The translations under genes were made by a program, and so were the position numbers. From NCBI RefSeq assembly GCF_004770145.1, contig NZ_RQFW01000016.1, forward strand, positions 124,001 to 188,000: DNA of 64,000 bases, given 5' to 3'. This document shows, one piece after another, positions 54,206-63,414 of this stretch. Numbering within the stretch: the stretch's first letter is position 1; the number at the start of each line of letters is the position of its first letter. Under the pieces are notes generated by a model. The model was not told the origin of the DNA. It made no database searches and saw only the letters and a program-made list of their open reading frames with translations. The DNA comes from Leptospira bourretii (lineage in GTDB: Bacteria > Spirochaetota > Leptospiria > Leptospirales > Leptospiraceae).

Positions 54206-55333
54206 CTATCTAGCAACTATTCTTGCGAATTCGATTCCTTTGAAATAATGTTGTAGGATTTCCCTGTGGTTGAATTGACTTTTTGCCATAGCAAAACTTC
54301 CCCATTGGGACATTCCCACGCCATGACCGGAACCAAGGCCTTTTACGAAATAATCTCCAGAGTCCTCCTTGCGGATCCCAAATCGTGTGGACTTCAATTT
54401 AGTGGCACCTAGTTTTTTTCGAAACTCAATTGCTTTGATTTTTTTGGATCCGGAAGTTCCAATAATTTCCATTTCATTCACACGGGAAGAGGGGAAACGG
54501 CTTGTCACGAGGATGTCTTGGATTTCTCCAACACCTAAGTCTCGTAAGTTGGTATTGATAAAGTCAGTTTTCCATTTTTCTTCCCAAGAGTATTGTTCTC
54601 CATCTTTGTCATATTCAGAAGGAACAGGTTTTAAGTATTCGACAGGACTTCCCCAAACATTGACGGGATCTTCTGTATACCCACCAGCATTCGAATGGAA
54701 AAAACTTTGGATGGGTTGTCCTTTGTGAATTAAAATTAATCCTTCTGTTTCAAAAACTGCCTCAGTTGTATTTCTATGTTCTTTATTTTTCCCTTTGTAC
54801 ACTTGTGTATTGGTAGAAGTATCTACATCAAACTCTTGTTTTTTTCGGTTCAACATTTCTCTTACAACATAAGTCCTTGCACAAACCGCTTGTGCTTTCA
54901 GGGCTTCTTTGGGCCAAGAGGCACTCACTTCAGAAGGAACAACAGACAAAAGATACAATTCGATCGGCACTAAATTAATAATAAAAACTTTTCCTTCGAT
55001 TGGTTTGAGTAAAATAGAACCTCTGTAACTGACTCCTTTGTATTCAATCCATTCTGAATTACTTTGGATTGAGATTGGTGCTTTGATCGCAGTCGGATTC
55101 AATGATAAAAAGTCATAAGCCTTTTTTATTGTTAGGTCATTGGCATCGCGAACAATGATTTCACCTGAAGATTTGAATACTTCTTCGTCTGTCGCATAAC
55201 CGAGAAAAACGCGAACTGGTTTGGATTTAAAATTTGGTTCTTCAGGTGACCAATTGGTAACCATTACACTCGCACAACCGATTTGCCCTATAATGGCCAG
55301 ACAAAGAATGATCATCGATTTTTGAATCTTCAT
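54206..55333 (-). CDS. SpoIID/LytB-domain lipoprotein
   Basis: Envelope protein of 375 aa. The signal MKIQKSMIILCLAIIGQIGC gives a lipoprotein Cys20. The SpoIID/LytB domain follows: LSVVPSEVSASWPKEALKAQAVCARTYV (with the catalytic-type Glu), FFHSNAGGYTEDPVNVWG, and GLGSGHGVGMSQWGSFAMA near the end. SpoIID in Bacillus is a lytic transglycosylase for denuded glycans, and LytB an amidase enhancer, so peptidoglycan remodelling is the likely role; sporulation is not implied. GGGAGGG precedes the ATG. Confidence 0.92.
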   Translation of the reverse strand: MKIQKSMIILCLAIIGQIGCASVMVTNWSPEEPNFKSKPVRVFLGYATDEEVFKSSGEIIVRDANDLTIKKAYDFLSLNPTAIKAPISIQSNSEWIEYKGVSYRGSILLKPIEGKVFIINLVPIELYLLSVVPSEVSASWPKEALKAQAVCARTYVVREMLNRKKQEFDVDTSTNTQVYKGKNKEHRNTTEAVFETEGLILIHKGQPIQSFFHSNAGGYTEDPVNVWGSPVEYLKPVPSEYDKDGEQYSWEEKWKTDFINTNLRDLGVGEIQDILVTSRFPSSRVNEMEIIGTSGSKKIKAIEFRKKLGATKLKSTRFGIRKEDSGDYFVKGLGSGHGVGMSQWGSFAMAKSQFNHREILQHYFKGIEFARIVAR

Positions 55334-55383
55334 AGTACCCTCCCTTCTAGTTTCGGAAAAATTCTAAAATTGGTGAAGGGAAT

Positions 55384-56751
55384 TTATTTGGGTTTTCTTT
55401 GAAAGAAAAGCACTGATTCTGTATGAGGAGTGTGCGGGTAGGGGTCTATGATAATTCCATCCACAAAATCATATTGGGGAAGAAAAATGGACACATCTTC
55501 TTTTTGTGAATAAGGATTACAAGAGACATAGAAGACATACTCCGGTCCAAAATCTCGTATCCACTGGTTTACTAATTTTCCGGCACCCGCTCTAGGTGGA
55601 TCTAAAATCAAAGTTGCGTTATCCCTTTCTTTTAATGGTTCAATTGACATAAACAAATTTGCAATTTGAAAAGAATGAGATTTGTTCGGATATGTTCTTT
55701 GGAAGGTTTGGGAAGCAATTTCAATTGAAGACTCGGTGAGTTCATAACCATCTATATGTTCGAATGAGTCACCGTATAACAGAGAAAAGAAGCCATTTCC
55801 ACAGAATAAATCGATTAAATTTTTTCCAGTTTTTGGTAAACGTTCTTTAATAAACGAAAGGATCGGTAAAAAACCTTTGGGATTGGGTTGGAAAAAAGAA
55901 TCAAAAGGGATTTCAAATGATTTGCCAAGGACAGATTCAATAAAGGTTGATTTTCCACGTAAAATTTCTGGACGACCAAAGGCTGAAACTTCTGATTTCG
56001 GTCGGTTATAACAAAAAAGCAAAGATTCTTGTGTTAGGGAATTCAAACAAAGTTTACGAAAATTTTCCATAGAAGGATGTGATTCATAACCATCAGTAAA
56101 GGTAAAAATCAAAATTCCATCATTTGTGTTTTGGGCTTTTCTGATCGTGAGATATTTTAATCCACCTTCTTCTGATCTTCGGTCCCAAATGATTTCTGGC
56201 ATTTGATTGAGTACAGATTGTACGTCTTTTAGGGCCTGGTTTGCCCAGTTGGATTGGATGGAACAAGATGTAATTGGCACAACTTTTCGAAAGTTTCCAC
56301 GTTGCCTTTGTCCGATGATGGGACCAGGGAATACAGAAAAATCCATTCTGGATCTGTATTCATAAATTTGTTCAGAAGGAATGGATTGGATTGAAATACC
56401 TAAGTCTTTTTGGAATCCATCAATGATGGGTGAAAATTTTAAGTTTAATTGTTCTTTGTAGTCGATATGTTGGCCCGTACATCCTCCGCACTCTCCAAAC
56501 ACATTACATTTCACTAAATTCCAGTCGTGATTTCGGATGGTTTCATTGATCCTCAAAGATCTTTGTCTTGGTCTTCGTTTGACATACTCTACAATTAATT
56601 CATCTCCAGGGTAGGTAAAAAACACATTCACCTTTTTTCCGTTAGGTGCAGTGACGATCCCCGAAAAATCGGAATCCAAACTTTCCACAATAACTTTGTC
56701 CAATGTTTTATACTTGCCAGTTCCTTTTGATTTTAATATGATTTCCGACAT
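55384..56751 (-). CDS. 23S rRNA (uracil) methyltransferase, RlmD/TrmA family
   Basis: SAM-dependent RNA m5U methyltransferase of 455 aa. An N-terminal TRAM-like domain (about 10-75) is followed by an iron-sulfur motif CNVFGECGGC plus a later TSCS, as in RlmD. The methylase core shows FFQPNPKGF, LIDLFCGNGFFSLL (SAM site), ILDPPRAGAG and the catalytic Cys region YVSCNPYSQKED. RlmD, RlmC and TrmA cannot be told apart with certainty, but the Fe-S motif favours the Rlm type. Its start codon overlaps by two bases the start of the divergent cyclase gene, with no intergenic promoter region. Confidence 0.9.
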   Translation of the reverse strand: MSEIILKSKGTGKYKTLDKVIVESLDSDFSGIVTAPNGKKVNVFFTYPGDELIVEYVKRRPRQRSLRINETIRNHDWNLVKCNVFGECGGCTGQHIDYKEQLNLKFSPIIDGFQKDLGISIQSIPSEQIYEYRSRMDFSVFPGPIIGQRQRGNFRKVVPITSCSIQSNWANQALKDVQSVLNQMPEIIWDRRSEEGGLKYLTIRKAQNTNDGILIFTFTDGYESHPSMENFRKLCLNSLTQESLLFCYNRPKSEVSAFGRPEILRGKSTFIESVLGKSFEIPFDSFFQPNPKGFLPILSFIKERLPKTGKNLIDLFCGNGFFSLLYGDSFEHIDGYELTESSIEIASQTFQRTYPNKSHSFQIANLFMSIEPLKERDNATLILDPPRAGAGKLVNQWIRDFGPEYVFYVSCNPYSQKEDVSIFLPQYDFVDGIIIDPYPHTPHTESVLFFQRKPK

Positions 56752-58804
56752 GGTTTTTTCGAAAAGACTCTTTTATTTCCTGCCTAGTATCCTATTTTTT
56801 ACGGGATTTCTCTCAAACACCACGGCCCAAGTCCTTCTGACCAACCAAATTTTGGACCTTAGGTCAGAGACTTCTTTTGGTCAAACAGTTCACAAGTGGA
56901 GTTTTAAACCGGGAGACTCTCCTCTCGTTTCAGGAGAAAAAGAAGATGATTTATATTTAGATGAAGAAAATGGACAGACTAAAGCATTACGTTTTGCTCA
57001 TGCCCAACCTCTTTTGGAAGAATCTGTGCGAAATGGTTGGATCTCTGGGTTTCAAATCCAAACAGCCTGGGATAAAGTAAGAGACGGAGATGGAGAATTG
57101 TATTTCCCTGACTTTGCTCAATTCCAAAGTACTTACCAAGGATATGCTTGGTATCGAACAGAAATTCAGATTTCAGAAGAGGACATTCGGTCAAAATTTA
57201 AATCCAGAAATTTAACAGTTCGTTTGGGTCAAATCAGCCAAGCAGATGCAGTGTATTGGAATGGAAAGTTTATCGGAGGAACTGGCCTCCACTTAGATAC
57301 AGAAGTTGGAACAGCATTAGAAGATAAGTCCCTTTACACCGATAAAATTCGGTTTTACCAGATTCCCATAGACCAACTCAAAACAGATGAACCCAATGTT
57401 CTTGCAGTTCGTGTGTATGCAAAATATCCTTTAAGCCCTGGTTTATCACATGATAAGTTTTATATTTCATCTGTAAAATATGCGGAAAGAGCAGAGTATT
57501 GGAACGATTTCAAAAAGATATTTGTGATCGTATTGACCATGTTACTTGGAAGTTTTTATTTATACTGGCAGTTTTTGTTCAGAAACGAAGACGACGCTAC
57601 TATTTATTTTGCGTTAGGTTCTATTTTTATGGCATTGAATACTTTGTTCCAAAGCCAAATTATTTATTCGATTGTGGGCGATGGATTTTGGATCAAAAAA
57701 ATAGAATATTTTGCTTGGATAGGACTTGTACATTTACTGTTTAACTTTATCGTTCGGTTTGCCCACGTAAGATTCGGTTGGATTGCTGTCACCAATCGCT
57801 ACATTGATATCGCTGGAGTTCTGTCAATGGTAGTGGCTCTATTTTCTCCGAATTTGTTTTTTCTTTCGGAGTTTTTTATCTATTGGAGTTTTGTGACTAT
57901 ATTACTTGGTGTTTCCTTGTTTTATATCATTTTCCTTGGAAGAAAAGTCCCTTCTATGGGGACAGTTTCACTCGGATTTTTAGCCTTCATCACTCTAATA
58001 CTCAATGATATCTTTGTTGAAATGCAATGGGAATGGTATCCTAGTCATACGTATTTAAAGGATTATGCTTTTGCAGCTTTTTCTGTGTCGGTTGCTCTTT
58101 CGATTGTAAAGAACATGATTGATTCTAGAAGACTAGTTGAAAAACAAAGAGAAGAAAAAGATAGGCTCTCTCGGTATTTTTCGCCTGCGGTCATGGAAAC
58201 CATCGTTGCCGATAATATCAAGTTAGGTGGCGAGGAGAGAGACATTGCTACTTTGTTTTCTGATATCGTAGGTTTTACCACTTTTGCAGAAAAAAATCCT
58301 CCCGGTGTAGTTTTACAAAATTTAAACACAATCTTTGAATCCTTGTCTGATTTGATATTTCATTATTCAGCCACTTTGGATAAGTTCATTGGAGATGCTA
58401 TTATGGCATTTTGGGGTGCGCCTAAACAAACAGAATTAGATGCATACCATGCAATTGCTTGTGCTGTTGATATGCAAAAAAAAATGGAAGAAATCAATCG
58501 TGACTTAGGGCTTCCTCCTGGAACTTTCCGGTTGCGGATTGGGGTCAATTATGGAGAGGCTATTGTAGGGAATATTGGTTCTGTGAAAAGAATGGATTAC
58601 ACTGTTATTGGTGACGCAGTGAATACTGCTGCCAGATTAGAAAGCCATGGGATTCCAGGAAAGGTGGCAGTTTCTGAAGCCGCTTATTTGGCTGCTGGTG
58701 GGAGTGAATACATTGAATATGAAGATATCAAAGAACTCTCCCTCAAAGGAAAGTCGGAGCCGGTCAAAGTGTACTTTGTGACAAAAGTAAAACCCAGAAC
58801 ATAA
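56750..58804 (+). CDS. 7TMR-DISM receptor with adenylate/guanylate cyclase domain
   Basis: Membrane-bound cyclase of 684 aa. A signal peptide (LFYFLPSILFFTGFLSNTTAQ), an extracellular galactose-binding-like 7TMR-DISMED region (about 30-245) with AWYRTEIQI and VYWNGKFIGGTG, seven transmembrane helices (about 250-465), a short linker and a class III cyclase domain with metal Asp505 in FSDIVGFTT and Asp549 in KFIGDAIMAFWGAP, and VVGNIGS-like VGNIGSVKRMDYTVIGDAVNTAARLE. The ATG at 56750 overlaps the divergent RNA methyltransferase start; an in-frame ATG at 56738 is also possible, and neither has a clear ribosome site. The product (cAMP or cGMP) is unresolved. Confidence 0.9.
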   Translation: MVFSKRLFYFLPSILFFTGFLSNTTAQVLLTNQILDLRSETSFGQTVHKWSFKPGDSPLVSGEKEDDLYLDEENGQTKALRFAHAQPLLEESVRNGWISGFQIQTAWDKVRDGDGELYFPDFAQFQSTYQGYAWYRTEIQISEEDIRSKFKSRNLTVRLGQISQADAVYWNGKFIGGTGLHLDTEVGTALEDKSLYTDKIRFYQIPIDQLKTDEPNVLAVRVYAKYPLSPGLSHDKFYISSVKYAERAEYWNDFKKIFVIVLTMLLGSFYLYWQFLFRNEDDATIYFALGSIFMALNTLFQSQIIYSIVGDGFWIKKIEYFAWIGLVHLLFNFIVRFAHVRFGWIAVTNRYIDIAGVLSMVVALFSPNLFFLSEFFIYWSFVTILLGVSLFYIIFLGRKVPSMGTVSLGFLAFITLILNDIFVEMQWEWYPSHTYLKDYAFAAFSVSVALSIVKNMIDSRRLVEKQREEKDRLSRYFSPAVMETIVADNIKLGGEERDIATLFSDIVGFTTFAEKNPPGVVLQNLNTIFESLSDLIFHYSATLDKFIGDAIMAFWGAPKQTELDAYHAIACAVDMQKKMEEINRDLGLPPGTFRLRIGVNYGEAIVGNIGSVKRMDYTVIGDAVNTAARLESHGIPGKVAVSEAAYLAAGGSEYIEYEDIKELSLKGKSEPVKVYFVTKVKPRT

Positions 58805-58812
58805 ATCAAAAA

Positions 58813-59529
58813 TTACTTAATGGATAACCAGAATTTTCTTTCAGATTCTGGAAATTTTTCGATTGCATAACGTAGCATCGTTCTTGGCATCTTTGCTGCG
58901 TTAGATTGTAAAAAACGGTTTAGGATTTTTTTGTCTCTGTTCCCAACCTCACGTAACATCCATCCGGTGGCTTTGTGGATCAGATCATGTTTGTGTGTTA
59001 AATAAGATTCACAATATCGTAACGTATCGTTAAAGTCATTTTTTCGAATAAAGTAAAATGTGCTTAAAATTGAAATTCGATTTTTCCATAGATCCTTAGA
59101 GGTATGGAGTTTATTTAGGACATCTCTTTGCCTTTGAAATAAGAAGGCACCGAGGATTTTGTCGGCACTTGAATCGACTAGATCCCAATTGTTGATTGAA
59201 CTTATATGTTTGAGATAAAAATCAAAAATCTCTTTTTGTTTTTTTTCAGTGATATCCTTGGACTCAAATTTCAGAACTAAAATAAATAGAGTTGTTAATC
59301 TTACTTCGTGAAATGGGGAAGTGATGAGTGATTTGAGAGCAGGGATATCGATTTCTTTATAATATTTTTTTGCTACCTTTCTTTGGATGGGAACAGTGAC
59401 TCCTAAAAACTTGTCACCTTCACCATATTCGCCTGGTCCAGTTTTAAAGAACTTAGGAAAAAATTCTGCCTTTTCTTTGTTTCCTTCTTTTTTTAGATCA
59501 GATAGAATCTGCTCTTGTATTTGCTTCAT
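58813..59529 (-). CDS. DNA alkylation repair protein (AlkD-like)
   Basis: HEAT-like repeat DNA glycosylase family protein of 238 aa. FFKTGPGEYGEGDKFLGVTVPIQRKVAKKYYKEI (about 26-60), SPFHEVRLTTLFILVLK, NNWDLVDSSA and the later HKATGWMLREVGNRDKKILNRFL are the AlkD signature, including the Trp/Asp of NWDLVD needed for catalysis in Bacillus AlkD. The family excises N3- and N7-alkylated purines without base flipping. Its start overlaps the clpS stop by four bases; it is the third gene of an operon led by photolyase. Confidence 0.92.
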   Translation of the reverse strand: MKQIQEQILSDLKKEGNKEKAEFFPKFFKTGPGEYGEGDKFLGVTVPIQRKVAKKYYKEIDIPALKSLITSPFHEVRLTTLFILVLKFESKDITEKKQKEIFDFYLKHISSINNWDLVDSSADKILGAFLFQRQRDVLNKLHTSKDLWKNRISILSTFYFIRKNDFNDTLRYCESYLTHKHDLIHKATGWMLREVGNRDKKILNRFLQSNAAKMPRTMLRYAIEKFPESERKFWLSIK

Positions 59530-59810
59530 ACACCTAAAATCACAGTTAAATTGGCACTTGTCATATTCTCTGCAACGGTTTCACATTCTTCCATACTACC
59601 TTGAAAACAAACTGCTTTCCCATTGGTATGTGCTTCCATGGCAATTTTTTTTGCTTCCTTTTTTGTTTTGAAACAAAGTTTCATCAAACAATCTTCTACA
59701 TATGAAAATTCATGGATGGAGTCGTTAAAAAGAATGACAAAGTAAAAGTAAATAGAATCAAAATTGGTTTTTGTTTCTTCAAATGTAGTCGGTAGGTTCT
59801 CTTCTGTCAT
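59526..59810 (-). CDS. clpS: ClpS-like N-end rule adaptor
   Basis: Small protein of 94 aa matching ClpS, the adaptor that delivers N-degron substrates to ClpAP. The core FVILFNDSIHEFSYVEDCLMKLCFKTKKEAKKIAMEAHTNGKAV follows the family: the ND pair of the substrate pocket, spacing to the ValGlu helix, the EAH-NGKAVC segment with the conserved His, and the ETVAENM helix. Differences are Ser for the second pocket Asp and loss of the usual Met plug. It is embedded between photolyase and AlkD genes with four-base overlaps on both sides instead of the usual place next to clpA. It may be a specialised paralogue. Confidence 0.8.
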   Translation of the reverse strand: MTEENLPTTFEETKTNFDSIYFYFVILFNDSIHEFSYVEDCLMKLCFKTKKEAKKIAMEAHTNGKAVCFQGSMEECETVAENMTSANLTVILGV

Positions 59811-61297
59811 GGAAAAAGTGAGTCGGAGTTCCCGCTCAGTTCACCAATATACTCCAAATAGGATTTCATTTTAAACTTCTTTTTTGTGGAATCGGAAGAC
59901 ATAAACCGAACATTTCCAAATACATTTCGTTCAGGAAACCATGGTCTATCAAATAATCCAAAACACCATAAAATCCCTGTATAAGAATTTGGATTTCTTC
60001 CATCGTATGCATATTTGTTATTCAAATGTTCTAAAATTTGAAAAGCTTCTTCGTAGGATTTGGTCCATTCGATTACCTTTTTCCCCCATAACATGCGCAT
60101 ATAGTTATGCATCCTTCCTGTTTTGACAAGTTCTGTTTGGGCTGCATTCCAAAGTTCATCGTGTGTTTTGGCAAATTCAAATTGTTCTAGGGAATAAAGA
60201 TAGTCTCTCGTATCTGATTTGTGTTTTTTGAAATTAGTTTTAACCCAATCCGGCAGATGATCTAAATTTATATTTTGAGGTTTGGATTTCCAAAAAAATA
60301 AATATCCAATATCTCTCCAAGTAATGAGTTCATCTAAGAAATGATTGGCGGAAGTTGATTCAGAATAAAAATGTTCCCGATCTCCCGGTTTTTTGTGACT
60401 CATGCGTTCTGGATTCCATTTTCCTTTTGAGGAAGTATCTAAGACAGCATAGAAGATTTCTTCGATTCCAATATGTCCAAAATGTAGGTAAGGAGAAAGG
60501 CCACTTGTGGCAGTTAAGTCAGGGGGATTTGGATTGGATCTACCTGTCTCATATTCTGTTATTTTTTTTGAAATAAATGTTTTTAAAATCTTAAGTGCTT
60601 CATTACGACCACCTTTCACATCTTTGGCGGGGATTACATTGTCTTTAAAACCAAAGGCATCCAAAAATGGTTTCAATTCTTTTGGTAATCCAAATCCATT
60701 CGGTGGTTTTGAATTTTGGTGAAGGCCTTTTAAATCTTCTTTTTTCCAATTTGGTTTTGCCCTTTCTGGAATTCCTTTTAAAAATTCTTTATGAATCCAA
60801 ATGCGTAGAATCCTTGCAGCACTGGCTTCTTTTTCAAATCGAGAGAATGGAATGAGTGAATTACTATCCACAGCAAAAAGAGCGCAGTTGATTTTTCCGG
60901 CCAATTTATTCGTTTGTTCGGGAATGATGAAACAAGGGAAGTCATCAGTAACAATTGCCGCAGCATTTTTGGATAATTCTTTTAAAATACCACGGGCGGG
61001 ATTTGTTTTAGATTCAACAAAAGGCCAATAATTGATGCCTAACTCGTCTGCTCTTGTTTGGTTATCATACATCCCTTCCATAATGAATTTATGGATCCTC
61101 TCGGAAGACCATGGATAGTCGGAACGTAATCCTTCATACACAATCAGTTCTTTGTTTTGTTCCTCTGCGAGACGGACAGCAAAAGAAAACGCATGGTTCG
61201 AATCAAACCGGCGGTAGGCCTGCATCCAATAGAGGATGTACTTTCCATGGTTCTGAATGGGGTTGGCATTACAGAGACGGATTCGTTCCTGATTCAC
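59807..61297 (-). CDS. phr: Deoxyribodipyrimidine photolyase (class II-like)
   Basis: FAD-dependent light-driven DNA repair enzyme of 496 aa. RIRLCNANPIQNHGKYILYWMQAYRRFDSNHAFSFAVRLAEEQNKEL at the N-terminus, the middle antenna/linker region, and the C-terminal FAD site with LHFGHIGIEEI, FLDELITWRDIGYLF, GRMHNYMRMLWGKKVIEW and NKYAYDGRNPNSYTGILWCFG match class II CPD photolyases, including the NYMRM-GKK-EW pattern. A GTG at 61297 is the likely start because no in-frame ATG precedes the core, but the ribosome site is poor. First gene of a phr-clpS-alkD operon. Confidence 0.92.
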   Translation of the reverse strand: MNQERIRLCNANPIQNHGKYILYWMQAYRRFDSNHAFSFAVRLAEEQNKELIVYEGLRSDYPWSSERIHKFIMEGMYDNQTRADELGINYWPFVESKTNPARGILKELSKNAAAIVTDDFPCFIIPEQTNKLAGKINCALFAVDSNSLIPFSRFEKEASAARILRIWIHKEFLKGIPERAKPNWKKEDLKGLHQNSKPPNGFGLPKELKPFLDAFGFKDNVIPAKDVKGGRNEALKILKTFISKKITEYETGRSNPNPPDLTATSGLSPYLHFGHIGIEEIFYAVLDTSSKGKWNPERMSHKKPGDREHFYSESTSANHFLDELITWRDIGYLFFWKSKPQNINLDHLPDWVKTNFKKHKSDTRDYLYSLEQFEFAKTHDELWNAAQTELVKTGRMHNYMRMLWGKKVIEWTKSYEEAFQILEHLNNKYAYDGRNPNSYTGILWCFGLFDRPWFPERNVFGNVRFMSSDSTKKKFKMKSYLEYIGELSGNSDSLFP

Positions 61298-61535
61298 CTT
61301 TATTAGAGGGGGAAAAAGGTAATTCGGTTACTTTTTTTCCTAAGTGGACTAAAGCCAAAGTCGAGTAGATTTGTATAATAAAAATACGATATGTTTTATA
61401 TTTAATCACATTGTCTTTTGTTTGGGATTCCTCCCATATCAGATTCTTGCGAATTGTCTTAAGAATTTAGACAAAATGGAGGGTTTTTAGGCATGAATTG
61501 TTTTTTTTCCGGTCTCTGGTCCCTGGAATTCAATT

Positions 61536-61552
61536 TGGGTACCAATCTTGCA
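61536..61552 (+). promoter_or_regulatory. Sigma54 (-24/-12) promoter-like site before amtB
   Basis: GGTAC-CAATC-TTGCA, with GG (61538-61539) and GC (61550-61551) separated by exactly 10 bases. The consensus is TGGCAC-N5-TTGCA; only the C of GGCAC and the preceding T differ. The expected start about 12 bases further (near 61563) leaves a 30-base leader to the ATG. AmtB-GlnK operons are classical NtrC-sigma54 targets. Confidence 0.7.
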
Positions 61553-61592
61553 CTGTTACTAAGCAAATAACATGGAAAGGAAACATGGTAAT

Positions 61593-62981
61593 ATGAAACA
61601 GTATTTCAAATCAATCGCCTTCCTGCTCCTGGTTGTTCCGATGTTCCTTTTTGCAGATGAAGCTGCAACCGTCGCGAACCCGGCGCAAGAAACCGCAAAC
61701 GCAATCCAAACTTTGACAGTTGGTTTAGACACCTTATGGGTGCTAGTCGCTGGTATGTTGGTATTCTTTATGAATGCCGGTTTTGCTCTCGTTGAATCGG
61801 GTTTTGCTCAATCAAAAAACACCGTAAACATTCTCGCAAAAAACTTTATCGTTTTTGCAGCTGCAACGTTCTCTTATTGGGCAATTGGTTGGGGTTTGAT
61901 GTTTGGTGACGGATCTCCCTTTATGGCAACGGAAGGTCTTTTTTTCTTAGGTGGAGCTGATAATTCTCCCGCCATTGGTGATGCTTACCAAGGTGTGTAT
62001 TCCTCTATGAATTGGACTGGTGTTCCTCTTCTTGCAAAGTTTTTCTTTCAGTTGGTTTTTGCAGCAACGGCAGCAACCATTGTTTCTGGAGCAGTAGCAG
62101 AACGAATTAAATTTCATTCTTTTCTTATCTTCTCTTTTATCCTTGTAGCAGTTATGTATCCATTCACAGGTCACTGGGTATGGGGTGGTGGATGGATTTC
62201 CGCACTCGGTTTCCATGACTTTGCTGGTTCTACCGTAGTACACTCCGTAGGTGGTTGGGCAGCTCTTGCTGGTGCCATCGTTCTTGGGGCAAGAAAAGGA
62301 AAATTTTTGCCAGATGGTAGAATTAAACCAATCCTTGGTCATAACATGACATCTGCAGCACTTGGAACTCTTATCCTTTGGCTCGGTTGGTTTGGATTTA
62401 ACCCTGGTTCTACTATGGGAGTAGGTGACGGAAGTGTAATGTCACATGTTATTGTGACTACTAACATTTCCGCAGCACTCGGTGCACTTGCCTCCACTGT
62501 GACTGCTTGGATCATTTTGAAAAAACCTGACCTTGGTATGATTCTTAACGGAACTCTTGCTGGTCTTGTGGGAATCACTGCTCCCTGTGCGATCGTAAGT
62601 CCTACATCTGCCGCTATCATTGGAGCGGTGTCCGGGATTTTAGTAGTATTGTCTGTTCTTTTCTTCGACAAAATCAAAATTGATGACCCTGTTGGTGCAA
62701 CATCTGTTCACTTAGTTTGTGGTATCTGGGGAACACTAGCTGTAGCAATTTTCGGATACGAAGGCGCGCCTGCTGGAGTAGAAGTTCCTTCTATCTTAAC
62801 ACAAATTTACGGAATCTTAGCAATCGGTGGATTCACTTTTGTTGTCTCTTTCGTATTGTGGTATGTGTTGAAACTCGCTGGTGGAATCCGAGTGGGTGAA
62901 GAAGAAGAACTCAGTGGTTTGGATCTTGGGGAACATGGAGCGGAAGCTTACCCTGATTTCAATATCCGAGCACGTGGTTAA
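61593..62981 (+). CDS. amtB: Ammonium transporter AmtB
   Basis: Trimeric inner-membrane ammonia/ammonium channel of 462 aa. A cleavable signal peptide (FLLLVVPMFLFA) precedes 11 helices. Pore residues are in place: FMNAGFALVESGFAQSKNTVNI, the ERIKFHSF stretch, FHDFAGSTVVHSVGGWAALAGA (first pore His) and GATSVHLVCGIWGTLA (second pore His). The ATG at 61593 is preferred since AAAGGAAA lies about 11 bases upstream; an earlier in-frame ATG at 61572 would add MERKHGN before the signal. It is followed after 20 bases by glnB. The sigma54-like promoter supports nitrogen control. Confidence 0.96.
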   Translation: MKQYFKSIAFLLLVVPMFLFADEAATVANPAQETANAIQTLTVGLDTLWVLVAGMLVFFMNAGFALVESGFAQSKNTVNILAKNFIVFAAATFSYWAIGWGLMFGDGSPFMATEGLFFLGGADNSPAIGDAYQGVYSSMNWTGVPLLAKFFFQLVFAATAATIVSGAVAERIKFHSFLIFSFILVAVMYPFTGHWVWGGGWISALGFHDFAGSTVVHSVGGWAALAGAIVLGARKGKFLPDGRIKPILGHNMTSAALGTLILWLGWFGFNPGSTMGVGDGSVMSHVIVTTNISAALGALASTVTAWIILKKPDLGMILNGTLAGLVGITAPCAIVSPTSAAIIGAVSGILVVLSVLFFDKIKIDDPVGATSVHLVCGIWGTLAVAIFGYEGAPAGVEVPSILTQIYGILAIGGFTFVVSFVLWYVLKLAGGIRVGEEEELSGLDLGEHGAEAYPDFNIRARG

Positions 62982-63001
62982 GGGAATAGGAGTATAACAT
63001 T

Positions 63002-63346
63002 ATGAAAATGATCATTGCAATCATCCAACCACATAAGTTGGAAGAAGTTAAAGCAGAATTAACTAAAAACGAAATCTATCGTCTAACAGTGTCTGACGTT
63101 CAAGGTTACGGACAACAAAAAGGGAAAACAGAAGTTTTTCGTGGTCACGAATATACTGTAAACTTACTTAGAAAAGTTCGTTTAGAAATCGCGGTTAATG
63201 ATGAATTCGTAAAACCAACTGTTGATGCAATTTTGAAAGCAGCAAAAAGTGGGGATGGAAAAATCGGTGACGGAAAGATTTTTATCTCTCCTCTCGAAGA
63301 AGTCATTCGAATCAGAACTGGCGAAAAAGGAAAAAGCGCCATTTAA
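63002..63346 (+). CDS. glnK: Nitrogen regulatory protein P-II (GlnK/GlnB)
   Basis: Trimeric signal protein of 114 aa that senses 2-oxoglutarate and ATP/ADP and blocks AmtB. The T-loop region GYGQQKGKTEVFRGHEYTV carries Tyr51, the uridylylation site, and the B-loop KIGDGKIFISPLEEVIRIRTGE is intact. AGGAG lies at good distance before the ATG. Its place directly after amtB makes it the GlnK-type partner by context; GlnB and GlnK cannot be separated by sequence alone. A strong terminator follows. Confidence 0.96.
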   Translation: MKMIIAIIQPHKLEEVKAELTKNEIYRLTVSDVQGYGQQKGKTEVFRGHEYTVNLLRKVRLEIAVNDEFVKPTVDAILKAAKSGDGKIGDGKIFISPLEEVIRIRTGEKGKSAI

Positions 63347-63378
63347 AAACTTCCTTTCCTCAAAGGAAAAATCGGAAA

Positions 63379-63410
63379 ACGTGTGGGGAAAAATCCCTAC
63401 ACGTTTTTTC
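63379..63410 (+). terminator. Rho-independent terminator of amtB-glnK
   Basis: Stem ACGTGTGGGGA / TCCCTACACGT with one G-T pair and loop AAAA, followed by TTTTTTC. It lies 32 bases after the glnK stop. Confidence 0.95.
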
Positions 63411-63414
63411 TTTT

